A stretch of DNA of 44,802 nt from Snuella sedimenti (GTDB lineage: Bacteria; Bacteroidota; Bacteroidia; Flavobacteriales; Flavobacteriaceae), in contig NZ_JAELVQ010000027.1 in the NCBI RefSeq assembly GCF_016428595.1, forward strand, positions 1 through 44,802. The letters are read 5' to 3'. The notes under the pieces were generated by a model. That model ran no database searches. It saw only the letters and a list, made by a program, of their open reading frames with translations, and was not told the DNA's origin. The first letter of the stretch is position 1; every line of letters begins with the position of its first letter. Below, in pieces: positions 1 to 9,231 of the stretch. A program made the position numbers and the translations under genes.

Positions 1-56
1 GCTAAAGTTTGTACTTTTATTCATATCTGGTTTTGTGGTAAAACAAGATATAAAGC

Positions 57-97
57 AAAGCGGGAAATCCAACTATGGAAATCCCGCTTTTAAAAAA
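57..97 (+). terminator. Hairpin, probable terminator of a gene left of the window
   Basis: AAAGCGGGA (57-65) pairs with TCCCGCTTT (82-90) around a 16-nt loop, and T residues follow on the plus strand. No gene starts nearby on the plus strand, so it most likely ends a transcript that begins outside the window. The first 214 bases contain this hairpin, the next one, and no convincing gene. Confidence 0.45.
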
Positions 98-160
98 CTT
101 TATCGGACACTAATGATTAATAATGTTATTGGCTTTTATACTTAACTCTATGCAGCAAGC

Positions 161-189
161 AAAAAAGCTCCAAATTAAACTAGGAGCTT
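161..189 (-). terminator. Rho-independent terminator of the dioxygenase-like gene
   Basis: On the minus strand AAGCTCC (183-189) pairs with GGAGCTT (165-171) and is followed by a run of T (complement of 161-166). It sits about 25 bases after the stop codon of the minus-strand gene at 215-841. Confidence 0.65.
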
Positions 190-214
190 ATGGATATATT
201 ATAAATGTATGCTA

Positions 215-841
215 TTAGTTGAATTCCGGACGACTTTCTGATAGGTAAATATCTCTGGTTGCAACTTGCATAGTTCCTTTTTTATCGAGTCGCAGCATGC
301 TTTTAACTACTTCTGAACGACAGGCTAGCGTTAAATCGGCTATTAAAGGATCGTCATCGAAAAAGAAAGGACTCATATCGTATTCAGGATTCCCTTGTAC
401 TTTAATCACTCTATTGATTTGTTTCAGTTCTTTTGTACGTAAAAATTTTCCCGGCATGAAAGTGTAAAATGTATATCGTCCATCTGCATCGGTCTTTATC
501 CAAGCTCTATGGTGCACGTAACGCTTACGGTTACTATCTCGTTTCATTACAAAATGTCCATTTTCATCAGGCTGACAGATGTAAAGGATAACATCCTTGG
601 CCGGTGTTTTTCTGTCCTTCTCATAAATAATTCCGGTAACCATAAGTTTATTTGAAGCCGTTTCAAAACCTGGAACTGTATCTGTATTATTCAGCTGTTT
701 TTCCGAATAATCGTAAATAGGGTTTCGTTTCTTGTAATTGGCAGGTATCTCCATTGAAACACTTGCTAATTCCTGAGCTTGTATTGTATAGTAAGAACCC
801 ACAAAACAGACAATGCAAAAGAAACTTATTAGATTTTTCAT
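215..841 (-). CDS. Secreted intradiol ring-cleavage dioxygenase-like protein
   Basis: 208 residues with an N-terminal signal peptide (about 1-22, ending in QAQ). Residues of about 65-190 follow the beta-sandwich of intradiol dioxygenases: a G-x-I-Y-E...P-A-K-D-V start, an I-C-Q-P-D-E-N-G strand, then K-T-D-A-D-G-R-Y-T-F-Y-T-F-M-P-G. The family normally continues with R-P-x-H-I-H, which provides the two histidine ligands of the catalytic iron. Here the same place reads K-Q-I-N-R-V, so both histidines appear to be missing. The protein may therefore be a non-catalytic binding member of the fold. It is a single gene with its own terminator. The fold call is fairly sure and the enzyme activity is doubtful. 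Confidence 0.6.
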   Translation of the reverse strand: MKNLISFFCIVCFVGSYYTIQAQELASVSMEIPANYKKRNPIYDYSEKQLNNTDTVPGFETASNKLMVTGIIYEKDRKTPAKDVILYICQPDENGHFVMKRDSNRKRYVHHRAWIKTDADGRYTFYTFMPGKFLRTKELKQINRVIKVQGNPEYDMSPFFFDDDPLIADLTLACRSEVVKSMLRLDKKGTMQVATRDIYLSESRPEFN

Positions 842-1044
842 GAGGCATTATATTAAATTCGTTTAAAATTATACAATTCAGTTCATTACAACCTAAAAAA
901 TCATATGAACTAAAAAAATAAACGATGAAACGAATAAATAAGATCATTCAAGGTTCTAAAAGACCAAATAACCGTTATTGTTCGATTCGATAGTAAAAAT
1001 TTAAATTCCGTAATTTTCCCTCAAGGCAGTTTGTTCTCCAAACG

Positions 1045-1743
1045 TTACGCTCTTAAAATAGCCTTATTTACCAGATCGCTTATTATTTCGAACTGCTCTT
1101 CAACAGACATGTTGGAATTATCTATTTCAATAGCATCCTTGGCCTTTACTAAAGGTGAATCCTTTCTGTTGGAGTCCATATAATCACGTTCTTGAACATT
1201 TTTCAATACAGCATTGTAGTCTACCCTATCCCCTCGTTCAATAAGCTCTTTATAACGTCGTTCAGCACGGGTTCCTGCCGATGCTGTCACAAATAATTTT
1301 AAATCGGCATTAGGAAAAACAACAGTCCCAATATCACGCCCATCCATAACAACGCCTTTATTTTCACCTATTTTACGTTGCTGATCAACCAATTGCTTTC
1401 TTACTTCTGGGACAGCTGCCACTTTACTTACAAAGCCTGATACTTCCAAAGTACGTATGTTTTTTTCCACATTAATCCCATTTAAATAGACTTCTGCAAA
1501 ACCAAGCGCTTCATTAAATACAAAACTAATATCAATAGTTGGCAATTGCTCAATAAGTGTTTCTACTTTAAAATAGGTCTCTCCTATGAAGTTATTTTGC
1601 ATAGCATAAAGTGTAACCGCTCTATACATAGCACCAGAATCTACATAGACATATCCCAACTGCTTTGCTAGCTGCTTTGCAATAGTACTTTTTCCTGTTG
1701 AAGAAAAGCCATCAATGGCTATGGTTATTTTTTTATTGTTCAT
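1045..1743 (-). CDS. cmk: Cytidylate kinase
   Basis: Phosphorylates CMP and dCMP to the diphosphates with ATP, in the cytoplasm. The 232-residue length is normal for the family. The P-loop G-F-S-S-T-G-K-S-T lies at residues 12-20, followed by Y-V-D-S-G-A-M-Y-R-A, the CMP-binding region. G-R-D-I-G-T-V-V-F-P and R-A-x-R-R are the other family motifs. It begins 5 bases after the end of porQ on the same strand, so the two are very likely co-transcribed, a pairing that I recall as common in flavobacteria. Confidence 0.95.
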   Translation of the reverse strand: MNNKKITIAIDGFSSTGKSTIAKQLAKQLGYVYVDSGAMYRAVTLYAMQNNFIGETYFKVETLIEQLPTIDISFVFNEALGFAEVYLNGINVEKNIRTLEVSGFVSKVAAVPEVRKQLVDQQRKIGENKGVVMDGRDIGTVVFPNADLKLFVTASAGTRAERRYKELIERGDRVDYNAVLKNVQERDYMDSNRKDSPLVKAKDAIEIDNSNMSVEEQFEIISDLVNKAILRA

Positions 1744-1748
1744 CTTAA

Positions 1749-2768
1749 TTATTGCAAGTCTATTTGTAGTCCAAAAAAGTTTGAGTTCGCTGCACTTGTA
1801 TACTTAGCATGGGCATAGCTAAATCGCATTTTGTTCATTTTAATTGAAAAACCAGCCGACAACCCCGAAAAATTACGTTGATCTACAATTCTTAATTCTT
1901 CAGATCGTCTAAAGTTGTATCCCAATCTTAAATTAAAACCTCCCTGAGGGAAAATTTCCGCTCCTATAATGGTGTGCCTAATAACTTGACCTAAAAACCC
2001 TATTTTTTCTTCAGTTTGGTTGCCACTTAAATCACTTTCAACCCGAGAAGGATTAGGTCGTGCTATAGGCCATTCCTGTAAATTCTCAAGCGTTACATGC
2101 CATCGTATTGGAACATGTTCTAGCGTTTGAGACATACCAAAATCTACTTCAAATGGCAAAGGTTCGTTTAAGCCTGCATAAGTAGTAATCTGTGTTCCCA
2201 AGTTTCTAACTGCTATGGCTGCATGAAAATCCAAGTCTTCGTTAATGTAAAGCAATCCCAAATCAATTGCTGCCCCAAAGGAGCTATATTGTTCTAGCTT
2301 GGAGGTTATTAATTTTAAATTACCTCCACAATAAAAATCAGAATATCCTATTTGGAATGCATACCCCATGGACAAGGCAGCTTCACTACCAGAAAATGTT
2401 CCCGTTGCATTTCCGTTCTCATCATAACCATCAAATGATCCATAATTAATATAGGTAATACCTCCATGCAGCGTTTGTGTATGTCGGTCTACATTATAGG
2501 CATAAGCACCAGAACCATAGCCTATACCTCCTAAATAACTCACATAATTTATGGCCAACTGGTTATGCATTTCAACATTAATGGTCGCTGGGTTATATAA
2601 TCCCTGAGTTACATCATAATCTACATTAGTCAAAATTTTACCTCCCAATGCAGCTTGACGTGGAGACGCCATTAAATTGAGAAATTGATAGGTAGTTTCA
2701 CCCCCAACTTGGGAATAAGTCAACACAGAAAAAAGTAAACATAAAATGGTGGTTATTGTTCTTAGCAT
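1749..2768 (-). CDS. porQ: Type IX secretion system protein PorQ
   Basis: Outer-membrane beta-barrel protein of the type IX secretion system. In the known system PorQ works with PorU, PorV and PorZ in the attachment complex that fixes CTD cargo to the cell surface. The sequence starts with a signal peptide (MLRTITTILCLLFSVLTYSQ) and then the family opening G-G-E-T-T-Y-Q-F-L-N-L..S-P-R-Q-A-A-L-G-G. The rest is alternating beta strands typical of a barrel, ending in Q-I-D-L-Q. I place the start at the inner ATG (2768), because it begins directly at the signal peptide; an ATG 21 bases upstream would add seven residues. It is followed at 5 bases by cmk. Confidence 0.88.
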   Translation of the reverse strand: MLRTITTILCLLFSVLTYSQVGGETTYQFLNLMASPRQAALGGKILTNVDYDVTQGLYNPATINVEMHNQLAINYVSYLGGIGYGSGAYAYNVDRHTQTLHGGITYINYGSFDGYDENGNATGTFSGSEAALSMGYAFQIGYSDFYCGGNLKLITSKLEQYSSFGAAIDLGLLYINEDLDFHAAIAVRNLGTQITTYAGLNEPLPFEVDFGMSQTLEHVPIRWHVTLENLQEWPIARPNPSRVESDLSGNQTEEKIGFLGQVIRHTIIGAEIFPQGGFNLRLGYNFRRSEELRIVDQRNFSGLSAGFSIKMNKMRFSYAHAKYTSAANSNFFGLQIDLQ

Positions 2769-2854
2769 ACGATACCACAAAGTAAACAAATCTATCTTAA
2801 AACGGTAGTACCTTTCTTTTATTTTAAGAAGTTATCTTGACTTTTTACAAATTA

Positions 2855-2885
2855 TAAAAAAACCTCGATGGGCATCGAGGTTTTA
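2855..2885 (-). terminator. Rho-independent terminator of lon
   Basis: AAAACCTCGATG (2859-2870) is complementary to CATCGAGGTTTT (2873-2884). Read on the minus strand, the stem is followed by T residues (complement of the A run at 2856-2860). It lies about 60 bases after the lon stop codon and before porQ. Confidence 0.75.
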
Positions 2886-2895
2886 GAAGAATTTT

Positions 2896-2942
2896 TTGAA
2901 ACGAACTATCCCCGAGGCAGAGCCTCAAGGAATTCTTTTCAA
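2896..2942 (-). repeat. Intergenic hairpin repeat, copy 1
   Basis: This element directly abuts the lon stop codon. It shares 30 identical bases (2896-2925) with 35438-35467 and contains the stem GAGGC-AGA-GCCTC (2914-2926) followed by GAATTCTTTT. A diverged copy at 35589-35627 keeps the stem through a compensating change (GACGC-AGA-GCGTC). The copies look like members of one dispersed repeat family. Confidence 0.7.
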
Positions 2943-5393
2943 TTAAAAGGTTTTTGCATTTTTAACCTTTTGATTTGTAAGAGCTATTTTAATCACATCG
3001 CTCATATCGGTTACGTAATGAAATGTTAAGCCTTTTAAATACTCTGGCTTAATCTCTTCTATGTCCCTTCGATTTTCTTCACAAAGCAAAATTTCTTTTA
3101 TACGCGCACGTTTTGCAGCAAGAATCTTTTCTTTTATCCCGCCTACAGGCAATACTTTGCCCCTTAGCGTTATTTCTCCTGTCATAGCTAAACTCTTTTT
3201 CACTTTACGTTGGGTAAATAACGACACAAGAGATGTTAGCATGGTTACACCTGCACTTGGGCCATCTTTAGGAGTAGCCCCTTCTGGTACGTGTATGTGC
3301 ACATTATATTTATCGAAAACTTCCTGGTTTATGCCAAATTCATCAGCATTCGATTTAATAAATTCCATAGCAATGGTTGCCGATTCTTTCATCACCTTAC
3401 CTAGGTTACCGGTAATGGTAAGCCCTCCTTTTCCTTTGGATAAAATGGATTCTATAAATAAAATATCACCGCCAACACGTGTCCATGCTAAACCAGTAAC
3501 TACACCGGCTACGTTGTTATTTTCGTATTTATCACGTTCTAATTTAGGAGCTCCCAAGACCTCCACAACATCCTCATTGGTTACTTTTACATTATAACCT
3601 TCTTCCATAGCAATGTTTTTAGCTGCATAGCGTACCATTTTTGCTATTTGTTTCTCTAAACCACGAACACCAGACTCACGTGTATAGCCTTCTACAATTT
3701 TTTCCAATTGGGGCTTAGCAATCTTTAAATCGTCACCTGTTAAGCCGTGCTCTTTTAATTGCTTAGGCAGTAAATGACGTTTAGCTATTTCTACTTTTTC
3801 TTCTATAGTGTATCCTGTAACATTAATAATCTCCATACGATCCAACAAAGCAGGCTGGATGGTAGACAAACTATTGGATGTTGCAATAAACATAACTTTA
3901 GAAAGGTCGTAGCCCATTTCTAAAAAGTTATCGTAAAACTCATTGTTTTGCTCTGGATCCAACACTTCTAACATTGCTGATGATGGATCTCCCTGATGTG
4001 AATTTGTTAATTTATCAATTTCATCCAAAACAAACACTGGATTAGAGGTACCTGCTTTTTTAAGACTTTGAATGATACGTCCTGGCATGGCTCCAATATA
4101 TGTTTTTCTATGACCTCGTATTTCGGCTTCGTCTCTTAGTCCTCCTAATGAAATGCGTACATATTCCCTACCTAATGCTTCAGCTATCGATTTGCCAAGC
4201 GATGTTTTACCTACACCGGGAGGCCCATAAAGGCATAAAATGGGCGATTTCATATCGTTACGAAGCTTCAAAACAGCAAGATATTCTATAATACGGCGCT
4301 TAACATCCTCCAATCCAAAATGATCTCGGTCTAATATCTTTTTAGCACGTTTTAAATCAAATTTATCCTCGCTAAACTCGTCCCATGGCAAGTCCAAAAA
4401 GAGTTCTAAATAGTTCCTCTGAATGGAATACTCGGCCACTTGGGGATTCATGCGTTGTAGTTTAGCTATTTCCTTTTCGAAATGCTTTGCTACTTTTTCA
4501 TCCCATAACTTCTCTTCGGCTAACAATTTCATTTCTTCAATTTCCTGATCATGGCTTACGCCTCCCAGTTCTTCTTGAATGGTTTTCATTTGCTGATGCA
4601 GAAAATACTCTCGCTGTTGCTGATTCATATCCATTTGAACACGAGACTGAATGTCGTTTTTAAGTTCCAATTTTTGGAACTCAACATTCATATACTTAAG
4701 GGTTGCAAGTGCGCGTTTCTGTAAATCGTTTATTTCCAAAAGTGCTTGTTTTTCGTCTACAGAAAGATTCATGTTAGACGAAACAAAGTTCACTAAAAAC
4801 GAACTACTCTCTATGTTCTTAATGGCAAATGATGCTTCACTTGGAATATTGGGGCTATCTTTTATTATTCGTAATGCCAAATCCTTTATAGACTCAATAA
4901 TTGCTAAAAACTCTGGGTTATTAATAGCAGGTTTTGCTTCTGGAATGTCACGAATGGTCGCATTCATATAAGGTTCTTCCGTAATGACTTCTGCCACTTT
5001 AAAGCGTTTTTTCCCTTGAATAATGACAGTTACATTTCCATCTGGCATTTTTAAAACGCGTAAAATACGGGCAACAGTACCAGTATCATGGATATCCTTT
5101 GCTGTTGGGTCTTCTACAGATTCATCTTTTTGAGCAACAACACCTATTACTTTACTACTATTGTTTGCATCATTAATCAATTTAATGGATTTATCGCGTC
5201 CGGCAGTAATAGGTATAACAACTCCTGGAAACAATACCGTATTTCGCAACGAAAGTATTGGTAAGGTCTCAGGTAGGGATTCGTTATTGATCTCTTCTTC
5301 GTCTTCAGGTGTCATTAATGGAATTAATTCTGAGTTTTCATCAAATTCCTGTAATGACAAACTGTCAAGGCCTATAAAATTAGATTTTTTCAT
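2943..5393 (-). CDS. lon: ATP-dependent Lon protease
   Basis: Cytoplasmic AAA+ serine protease that degrades misfolded and regulatory proteins. The 816 residues show the N-terminal LON substrate-binding domain (about 40-240, [13 protein letters not shown]), a coiled-coil stretch (about 240-345), and the AAA+ module with Walker [10 protein letters not shown] at 390-398 and Walker B F-V-L-D-E-I-D-K. The protease domain has the catalytic dyad Ser713 (D-G-P-S-A-G) and Lys754 (G-G-I-K-E-K). All key residues are present. It is a single gene with its own terminator, and an inverted repeat lies just upstream of the start (5406-5433). Confidence 0.97.
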   Translation of the reverse strand: MKKSNFIGLDSLSLQEFDENSELIPLMTPEDEEEINNESLPETLPILSLRNTVLFPGVVIPITAGRDKSIKLINDANNSSKVIGVVAQKDESVEDPTAKDIHDTGTVARILRVLKMPDGNVTVIIQGKKRFKVAEVITEEPYMNATIRDIPEAKPAINNPEFLAIIESIKDLALRIIKDSPNIPSEASFAIKNIESSSFLVNFVSSNMNLSVDEKQALLEINDLQKRALATLKYMNVEFQKLELKNDIQSRVQMDMNQQQREYFLHQQMKTIQEELGGVSHDQEIEEMKLLAEEKLWDEKVAKHFEKEIAKLQRMNPQVAEYSIQRNYLELFLDLPWDEFSEDKFDLKRAKKILDRDHFGLEDVKRRIIEYLAVLKLRNDMKSPILCLYGPPGVGKTSLGKSIAEALGREYVRISLGGLRDEAEIRGHRKTYIGAMPGRIIQSLKKAGTSNPVFVLDEIDKLTNSHQGDPSSAMLEVLDPEQNNEFYDNFLEMGYDLSKVMFIATSNSLSTIQPALLDRMEIINVTGYTIEEKVEIAKRHLLPKQLKEHGLTGDDLKIAKPQLEKIVEGYTRESGVRGLEKQIAKMVRYAAKNIAMEEGYNVKVTNEDVVEVLGAPKLERDKYENNNVAGVVTGLAWTRVGGDILFIESILSKGKGGLTITGNLGKVMKESATIAMEFIKSNADEFGINQEVFDKYNVHIHVPEGATPKDGPSAGVTMLTSLVSLFTQRKVKKSLAMTGEITLRGKVLPVGGIKEKILAAKRARIKEILLCEENRRDIEEIKPEYLKGLTFHYVTDMSDVIKIALTNQKVKNAKTF

Positions 5394-5405
5394 ATATACA
5401 TTTAA

Positions 5406-5433
5406 GTCAATTTGTCATTAAAACAAGCTTGAC
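5406..5433. promoter_or_regulatory. Inverted repeat upstream of lon
   Basis: GTCAA-N-TTGT (5406-5415) faces ACAA-NN-TTGAC (5423-5433) across about 7 bases, 13-40 bases ahead of the lon start codon. It could be an operator or a leader hairpin. No known binding motif was recognised. Confidence 0.3.
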
Positions 5434-5619
5434 GTTTTTTATAAATTATTTTTTTAATCCTTTAAACCACTTACAAGCACTATTTTAAGGCTTTATAGGT
5501 AGTATTTACAATATTATAAATTCAATTGTTGTGCCACACTTAATAACGGCAAAGCTAAAGAAGAGTAAAAATTTGTTTTAAAAAAAACTTTTACAAAACT
5601 ATTTGTAAGACAATACTCT

Positions 5620-5627
5620 TATATTTG
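5620..5627 (+). promoter_or_regulatory. Candidate -7 box TATATTTG
   Basis: Matches the Bacteroidota TAnnTTTG -7 consensus, 24 bases before the ATG of the lipoprotein gene. No good TTTG -33 element lies at the usual distance, so support rests on the -7 box alone. Confidence 0.4.
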
Positions 5628-5650
5628 TAGCTTAATTTTAATACAACATT

Positions 5651-6445
5651 ATGAATTTAAAACAATTTTTACTAGTAACTTTATTTATTAGTGTATTAGC
5701 ATGTAGTAGTGAATCTGATGACTCTAAAGAAACTCCAAATGATGGGGTACTTGTTGAGAAAATAATTTATGACAAGGGAACTGAAGATGAGTATACCGAA
5801 ACTTTTATTTATGATGGTAATAAGCTAATGAGTGTAGACTATGGAGATGGCTACAAAAATGTTTATACCTATGATGACAATGATAATTTAATTAAAGATG
5901 ACGCTTACGCAGAAAATGAGTTAGCAGTTACTATAGCTTTAGAATATAATTCTGAGAATAAGGTAACAAGTTATACAGAAACTTTTTACGAAGGTTCTGG
6001 GTTAGAAGGAATCTACAAATATGAACTTACTTATAATAATGATGACACCATCACTGTAAAAGTTTATAAAAAAGCGTCAAGCTCAGACTTTGAATTAAAG
6101 TATACTGAAACAATTACCTTAAACGGAAAAAACATTGTAAAAATAGTACACGATGATGATTACACTGAATCGTATACATATGACAATAAAAATAGCCCCT
6201 TTAAAAATATTCATGCTATTGAAGTCTTAAACCTATTAAGCAATCATGAATATGGTGCTGAAATTTATTCTAACACCCACAACATTATTAGTTTTGTAGA
6301 AAGTGGTGATAGTATAAGTGACAACTATAATGATACCTACGAATATACGTATAACGAAAATAATTATCCAAAAACAGGTATAGCAACCTATTCATATGGT
6401 AATCTAGAGGACGAAGTTTCTACTATAGAGTTTGTCTACAAATAA
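5651..6445 (+). CDS. Hypothetical lipoprotein with YD-like repeats
   Basis: 264 residues. The lipoprotein signal peptide ends in a lipobox S-V-L-A-C at about residue 18, followed by an acidic serine-rich linker (S-S-E-S-D-D-S-K-E), as is usual for exported Bacteroidota lipoproteins. The body is made of short repeated strands of the form (E/Y)-T-Y-D-D-N-D-N-L, Y-T-Y-D-N-K-N-S and Y-T-Y-N-E-N-N-Y. These resemble the YD/RHS-type repeats seen in many secreted flavobacterial proteins. No catalytic motif was found. It stands alone and ends in a strong bidirectional terminator. The surface location is a fair inference; the function is unknown. Confidence 0.75.
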   Translation: MNLKQFLLVTLFISVLACSSESDDSKETPNDGVLVEKIIYDKGTEDEYTETFIYDGNKLMSVDYGDGYKNVYTYDDNDNLIKDDAYAENELAVTIALEYNSENKVTSYTETFYEGSGLEGIYKYELTYNNDDTITVKVYKKASSSDFELKYTETITLNGKNIVKIVHDDDYTESYTYDNKNSPFKNIHAIEVLNLLSNHEYGAEIYSNTHNIISFVESGDSISDNYNDTYEYTYNENNYPKTGIATYSYGNLEDEVSTIEFVYK

Positions 6446-6465
6446 ATAGATCTGATTGATTAATT

Positions 6466-6501
6466 AAAAAGGGCTGTCCAAAAAAATCGACAGCCCTTTT
6501 T
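6466..6501. terminator. Bidirectional terminator between lipoprotein and rhomboid genes
   Basis: AAAAAGGGCTGTC (6466-6478) and GACAGCCCTTTTT (6489-6501) form a 13-bp stem with a 10-nt loop. The A run and T run make it suitable for both convergent genes. Confidence 0.85.
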
Positions 6502-6555
6502 ATATGGAAAGCAGTGTACTAATGATTATAACATATCCATTTCTCAGAACATCGT

Positions 6556-7206
6556 CTACATTTTCCCAGCTTTTTTTAAAACATACAACAAAACAATTGG
6601 TATCGCCAATAAGACAATCATAAACAAGTTCGTTTTTAGCAACCAAGGAGCTAAAATTAGGGTTAAAATATAACCTCCAACAGCCCCTCCAACATGGGCA
6701 TCATGCCCAATATTACCTAAGCTTTTCTTCATGCCATAAATAGAATACAATAAATAGCCAATACCAAAAATATAAGCAGGAATGGGGATAGGGATAAAGA
6801 ATATATACAAGCTCATCCCAGGTTGTAATAATATAGCAGCATAAATAATGCCCATAACAGCACCACTTGCACCAACAGCACTATAATGGTATTCTTGCTT
6901 ATGGAAATACAACGACACCAAACTTCCCATTAAAAGGCTTCCTACATATATAATTATAAAACTGGAAACACTCATTAGATTTATAACAACTTCAGCAAAA
7001 AAATAAAGGGAAAACATATTAAAGAATAAATGGGCATTATCTACATGCAAGAACCCTGAACTAAACAAGCGCACCTTCTCTCCTCTCTGTACAGCCCCAA
7101 CATTGAACTTATATTTTTCAAAAAAACCAAAATCACCAAATCCCTTATAGGATATTATAACATTTGCAACAATTATAACGATCGTAACTAAATCTAACTT
7201 ACCCAT
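6556..7206 (-). CDS. Rhomboid-family intramembrane serine protease
   Basis: 216 residues with about six hydrophobic segments. The catalytic serine is Ser114 in the motif V-G-A-S-G-A-V-M-G and the catalytic histidine is His171 in H-D-A-H-V-G-G-A-V-G-G. Another conserved spot, F-L-H-V-D-N-A-H-L-F-F-N-M, matches the helix-2 region of rhomboids (H-x(4)-H-x(3)-N). It cleaves membrane proteins inside the bilayer; its substrate cannot be told from the sequence. It is convergent with the lipoprotein gene and divergent from the acyltransferase gene. Confidence 0.93.
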   Translation of the reverse strand: MGKLDLVTIVIIVANVIISYKGFGDFGFFEKYKFNVGAVQRGEKVRLFSSGFLHVDNAHLFFNMFSLYFFAEVVINLMSVSSFIIIYVGSLLMGSLVSLYFHKQEYHYSAVGASGAVMGIIYAAILLQPGMSLYIFFIPIPIPAYIFGIGYLLYSIYGMKKSLGNIGHDAHVGGAVGGYILTLILAPWLLKTNLFMIVLLAIPIVLLYVLKKAGKM

Positions 7207-7334
7207 TAATATACACTTTAAAATAAAAAATATTGATTTCCTTTAATTTTGAACAAACAAATCTAAACGAAAAAATGATATTGTCCCTTGCTTTAACTAA
7301 TTAAATACATTTTCTTTTCAGTTAAAATATAACA

Positions 7335-7342
7335 TATCTTTG
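7335..7342 (+). promoter_or_regulatory. -7 box TATCTTTG ahead of the acyltransferase gene
   Basis: Exact TAnnTTTG match, 24 bases before the ATG at 7367. The -33 region is T-rich (TTTTCTTTT) but lacks a clear TTTG. Confidence 0.55.
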
Positions 7343-7366
7343 CACTTGAAAACCTAAAATTATTTC

Positions 7367-8245
7367 ATGCAATTCTTAATATATTTGCTGGTCTACCCAC
7401 TTTTATGGGTGATTTCCAAACTACCTTTTAAAATTCTTTACTTAATATCTGACGGACTATATGTTTTAGTGTATCACATTATTGGCTATAGAAAAAAAGT
7501 AGTTACCGAAAACCTAAATCTTGTCTTTCCTGATAAAACAGAAAAAGAAATAGCTTCCATAAGAAAAAAGTTTTACAGACACCTATGTGATATGTTTTTA
7601 GAAATGGCCAAGACCATGTCCATTACAAACAAAACTCTAGAAAAACGCTTTAAGATTGTTAACCCTGAAGAGTTTGAACGTTTAGAAGGTCTTAATAAAA
7701 GTATTATTTTAATGTTTGGTCATTATGCCAGTTGGGAATGGACTATCGTACTGCAAAACTACATAAACTTTAAAGCCCTAGCTGTTTACAAGAAATTAGC
7801 AAACAAGCATTTTGACAAGCTGGTAAGGGATATTCGTTCTAAATTCGATTTAACATTAATAAGTACAAAGGAAACGATTAACACTATTAACAACAACGAA
7901 ATCAATAATATTAAAAGTATAACGGGCTTTTTAAGCGACCAGTCTCCCCGACTATCAAAAGATGTGTACTGGGGGGAGTTTATGGGTATAGAAATACCTT
8001 GTTTTACAGGTGCCGAACGCTTAGCCAAAAAATTAGATTTAACGACGGCCTTTCTAAAGGTTACTAAAGTAAAACGTGGTTTTTACGAGGCTAAAATTAT
8101 AACCCTTGCAGAAGATTCCAGAGAATATCCCGATTACGAATTAACAAATATGTTTTTACGGGAAGTTGAAAAACAAATAACAGAAGCCCCCGAATATTAT
8201 TTTTGGACACATAAACGTTGGAAACACAGAGAAAAAAAGCAATAG
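7367..8245 (+). CDS. Lysophospholipid acyltransferase, LpxL/HtrB type
   Basis: 292 residues with an N-terminal hydrophobic anchor. The acyltransferase motif H-x4-E is present as His119-Y-A-S-W-Glu124 in M-F-G-H-Y-A-S-W-E-W. The later block D-Q-S-P-R...W-G-E-F-M-G-I-E-I-P-C-F-T-G-A matches the second conserved block of the lipid A acyltransferase family. Ending in W-T-H-K-R-W-K-H-R is also typical. It likely adds a secondary acyl chain during lipid A synthesis at the inner membrane. The exact acyl donor and position are not known. Confidence 0.9.
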   Translation: MQFLIYLLVYPLLWVISKLPFKILYLISDGLYVLVYHIIGYRKKVVTENLNLVFPDKTEKEIASIRKKFYRHLCDMFLEMAKTMSITNKTLEKRFKIVNPEEFERLEGLNKSIILMFGHYASWEWTIVLQNYINFKALAVYKKLANKHFDKLVRDIRSKFDLTLISTKETINTINNNEINNIKSITGFLSDQSPRLSKDVYWGEFMGIEIPCFTGAERLAKKLDLTTAFLKVTKVKRGFYEAKIITLAEDSREYPDYELTNMFLREVEKQITEAPEYYFWTHKRWKHREKKQ

Positions 8246-8260
8246 TTCAAGATTCTAATG

Positions 8261-8923
8261 TTACAAATCTGGTATGTAACCATACCTGTACAGTTCATCC
8301 AAATGATTGATTTGTTTAATCGCGCCATCAAAAACGATATGCCACGTATTGGCCACATCCAAAACATTTCTATAGTCATGATCCGTTAAAATAATGCCTT
8401 TGGTTAATGCGGCTTGCCGTATTAAATCCTTTATAGTGTCTATTAATACCGGAGCAACACCATTAAAAGGTTCGTCTAACAAAACAAATTTTGAACTACT
8501 TTCCAAGAGAAGTTTAATTTCTAAATACCTTAACTCTCCACCCGACAGACTAGACACTTTTTGCCCCCATAATTTCACCAATAATTGATCATCTAAAAAA
8601 GAAACAACCCTATTTTCCCCTAAATATGCCGCAACTATAGTTTCTATCTTTAAATTGTGCGGTAAAAAATTATCTTGAGGTAAATAAGTGATTAGACCTG
8701 TTTCCTTATAAGGTTTATTATAAACTTTCCCATTGCTCTTAATAAACTTCCTATCTGCCAAAACAGTTCCGAATAAAATTTTTAAAAGCGTGGATTTTCC
8801 CGAACCATTTCTCCCTAAAAGGCCTACTATATTCCCCGTTTCACATTTTAAATAAATGTCTGTAAGGACCTGTTTGCCATTATAAGATTTAATAACGCTA
8901 TCTATTTCAAGTATATCAGGCAT
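8261..8923 (-). CDS. ABC transporter ATP-binding protein
   Basis: 220 residues forming a full nucleotide-binding domain: Walker A G-R-N-G-S-G-K-S-T (about 36-44), Q-loop Y-L-P-Q-D-N, signature L-S-G-G-E-L-R-Y, Walker B K-F-V-L-L-D-E-P-F, and H-loop D-H-D. Its start overlaps the end of the 100-residue membrane protein by 22 bases, so translation is probably coupled and the two products may form one transporter. The substrate is unknown. It is the last gene of the glmM operon on this strand and converges with the acyltransferase gene after 15 bases. Confidence 0.9.
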   Translation of the reverse strand: MPDILEIDSVIKSYNGKQVLTDIYLKCETGNIVGLLGRNGSGKSTLLKILFGTVLADRKFIKSNGKVYNKPYKETGLITYLPQDNFLPHNLKIETIVAAYLGENRVVSFLDDQLLVKLWGQKVSSLSGGELRYLEIKLLLESSSKFVLLDEPFNGVAPVLIDTIKDLIRQAALTKGIILTDHDYRNVLDVANTWHIVFDGAIKQINHLDELYRYGYIPDL

Positions 8924-9204
8924 AGAGTCGTTATTGAAATTAAAATGATAACAAAGAAGACATTAACAAGATAATTCGCTAACATCAATTGAATTTTTGT
9001 TATACCCACATTGTAATAATAGTAATATGTGTTCTTATGCGTTATTTCTTTGTACCCCAAACTAATGAGAAACCCCACAGAGCAAAACATGCCTCCAAAA
9101 ACCAAAACAGATTTTGCAATAATCCCAAATGTTACCGAGATTAAAAAATTAATAAGAAAGGTACTTTTATAAAATTGCCAATATATACGTCCTTTGTTTT
9201 GCAT
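8902..9204 (-). CDS. Small membrane protein, likely partner of the ABC ATPase
   Basis: 100 residues with about three predicted membrane helices (about 14-32, 34-49 and 74-99). Between helices 2 and 3 lies a polar stretch with five tyrosines in a row (Y-Y-Y-Y-Y). No family was recognised. It lies 27 bases behind glmM and overlaps the ATPase gene by 22 bases, so it is probably the membrane part of that transporter, although 100 residues is very short for an ABC permease. Confidence 0.65.
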   Translation of the reverse strand: MQNKGRIYWQFYKSTFLINFLISVTFGIIAKSVLVFGGMFCSVGFLISLGYKEITHKNTYYYYYNVGITKIQLMLANYLVNVFFVIILISITTLCLIYLK

Positions 9205-9231
9205 GTAACCAATAGCTTCCCTTTAGTGGTA

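Noticed and set aside
1-148. Plus-strand frame open from the window edge to about 148
   Set aside because: It runs through the terminator-like hairpin at 57-97 and shows no family motif, so I did not call a partial gene.
3061-3597. 178-codon plus-strand frame inside lon
   Set aside because: It lies wholly opposite the conserved Lon protease domain and has no motif of its own; a shadow frame.
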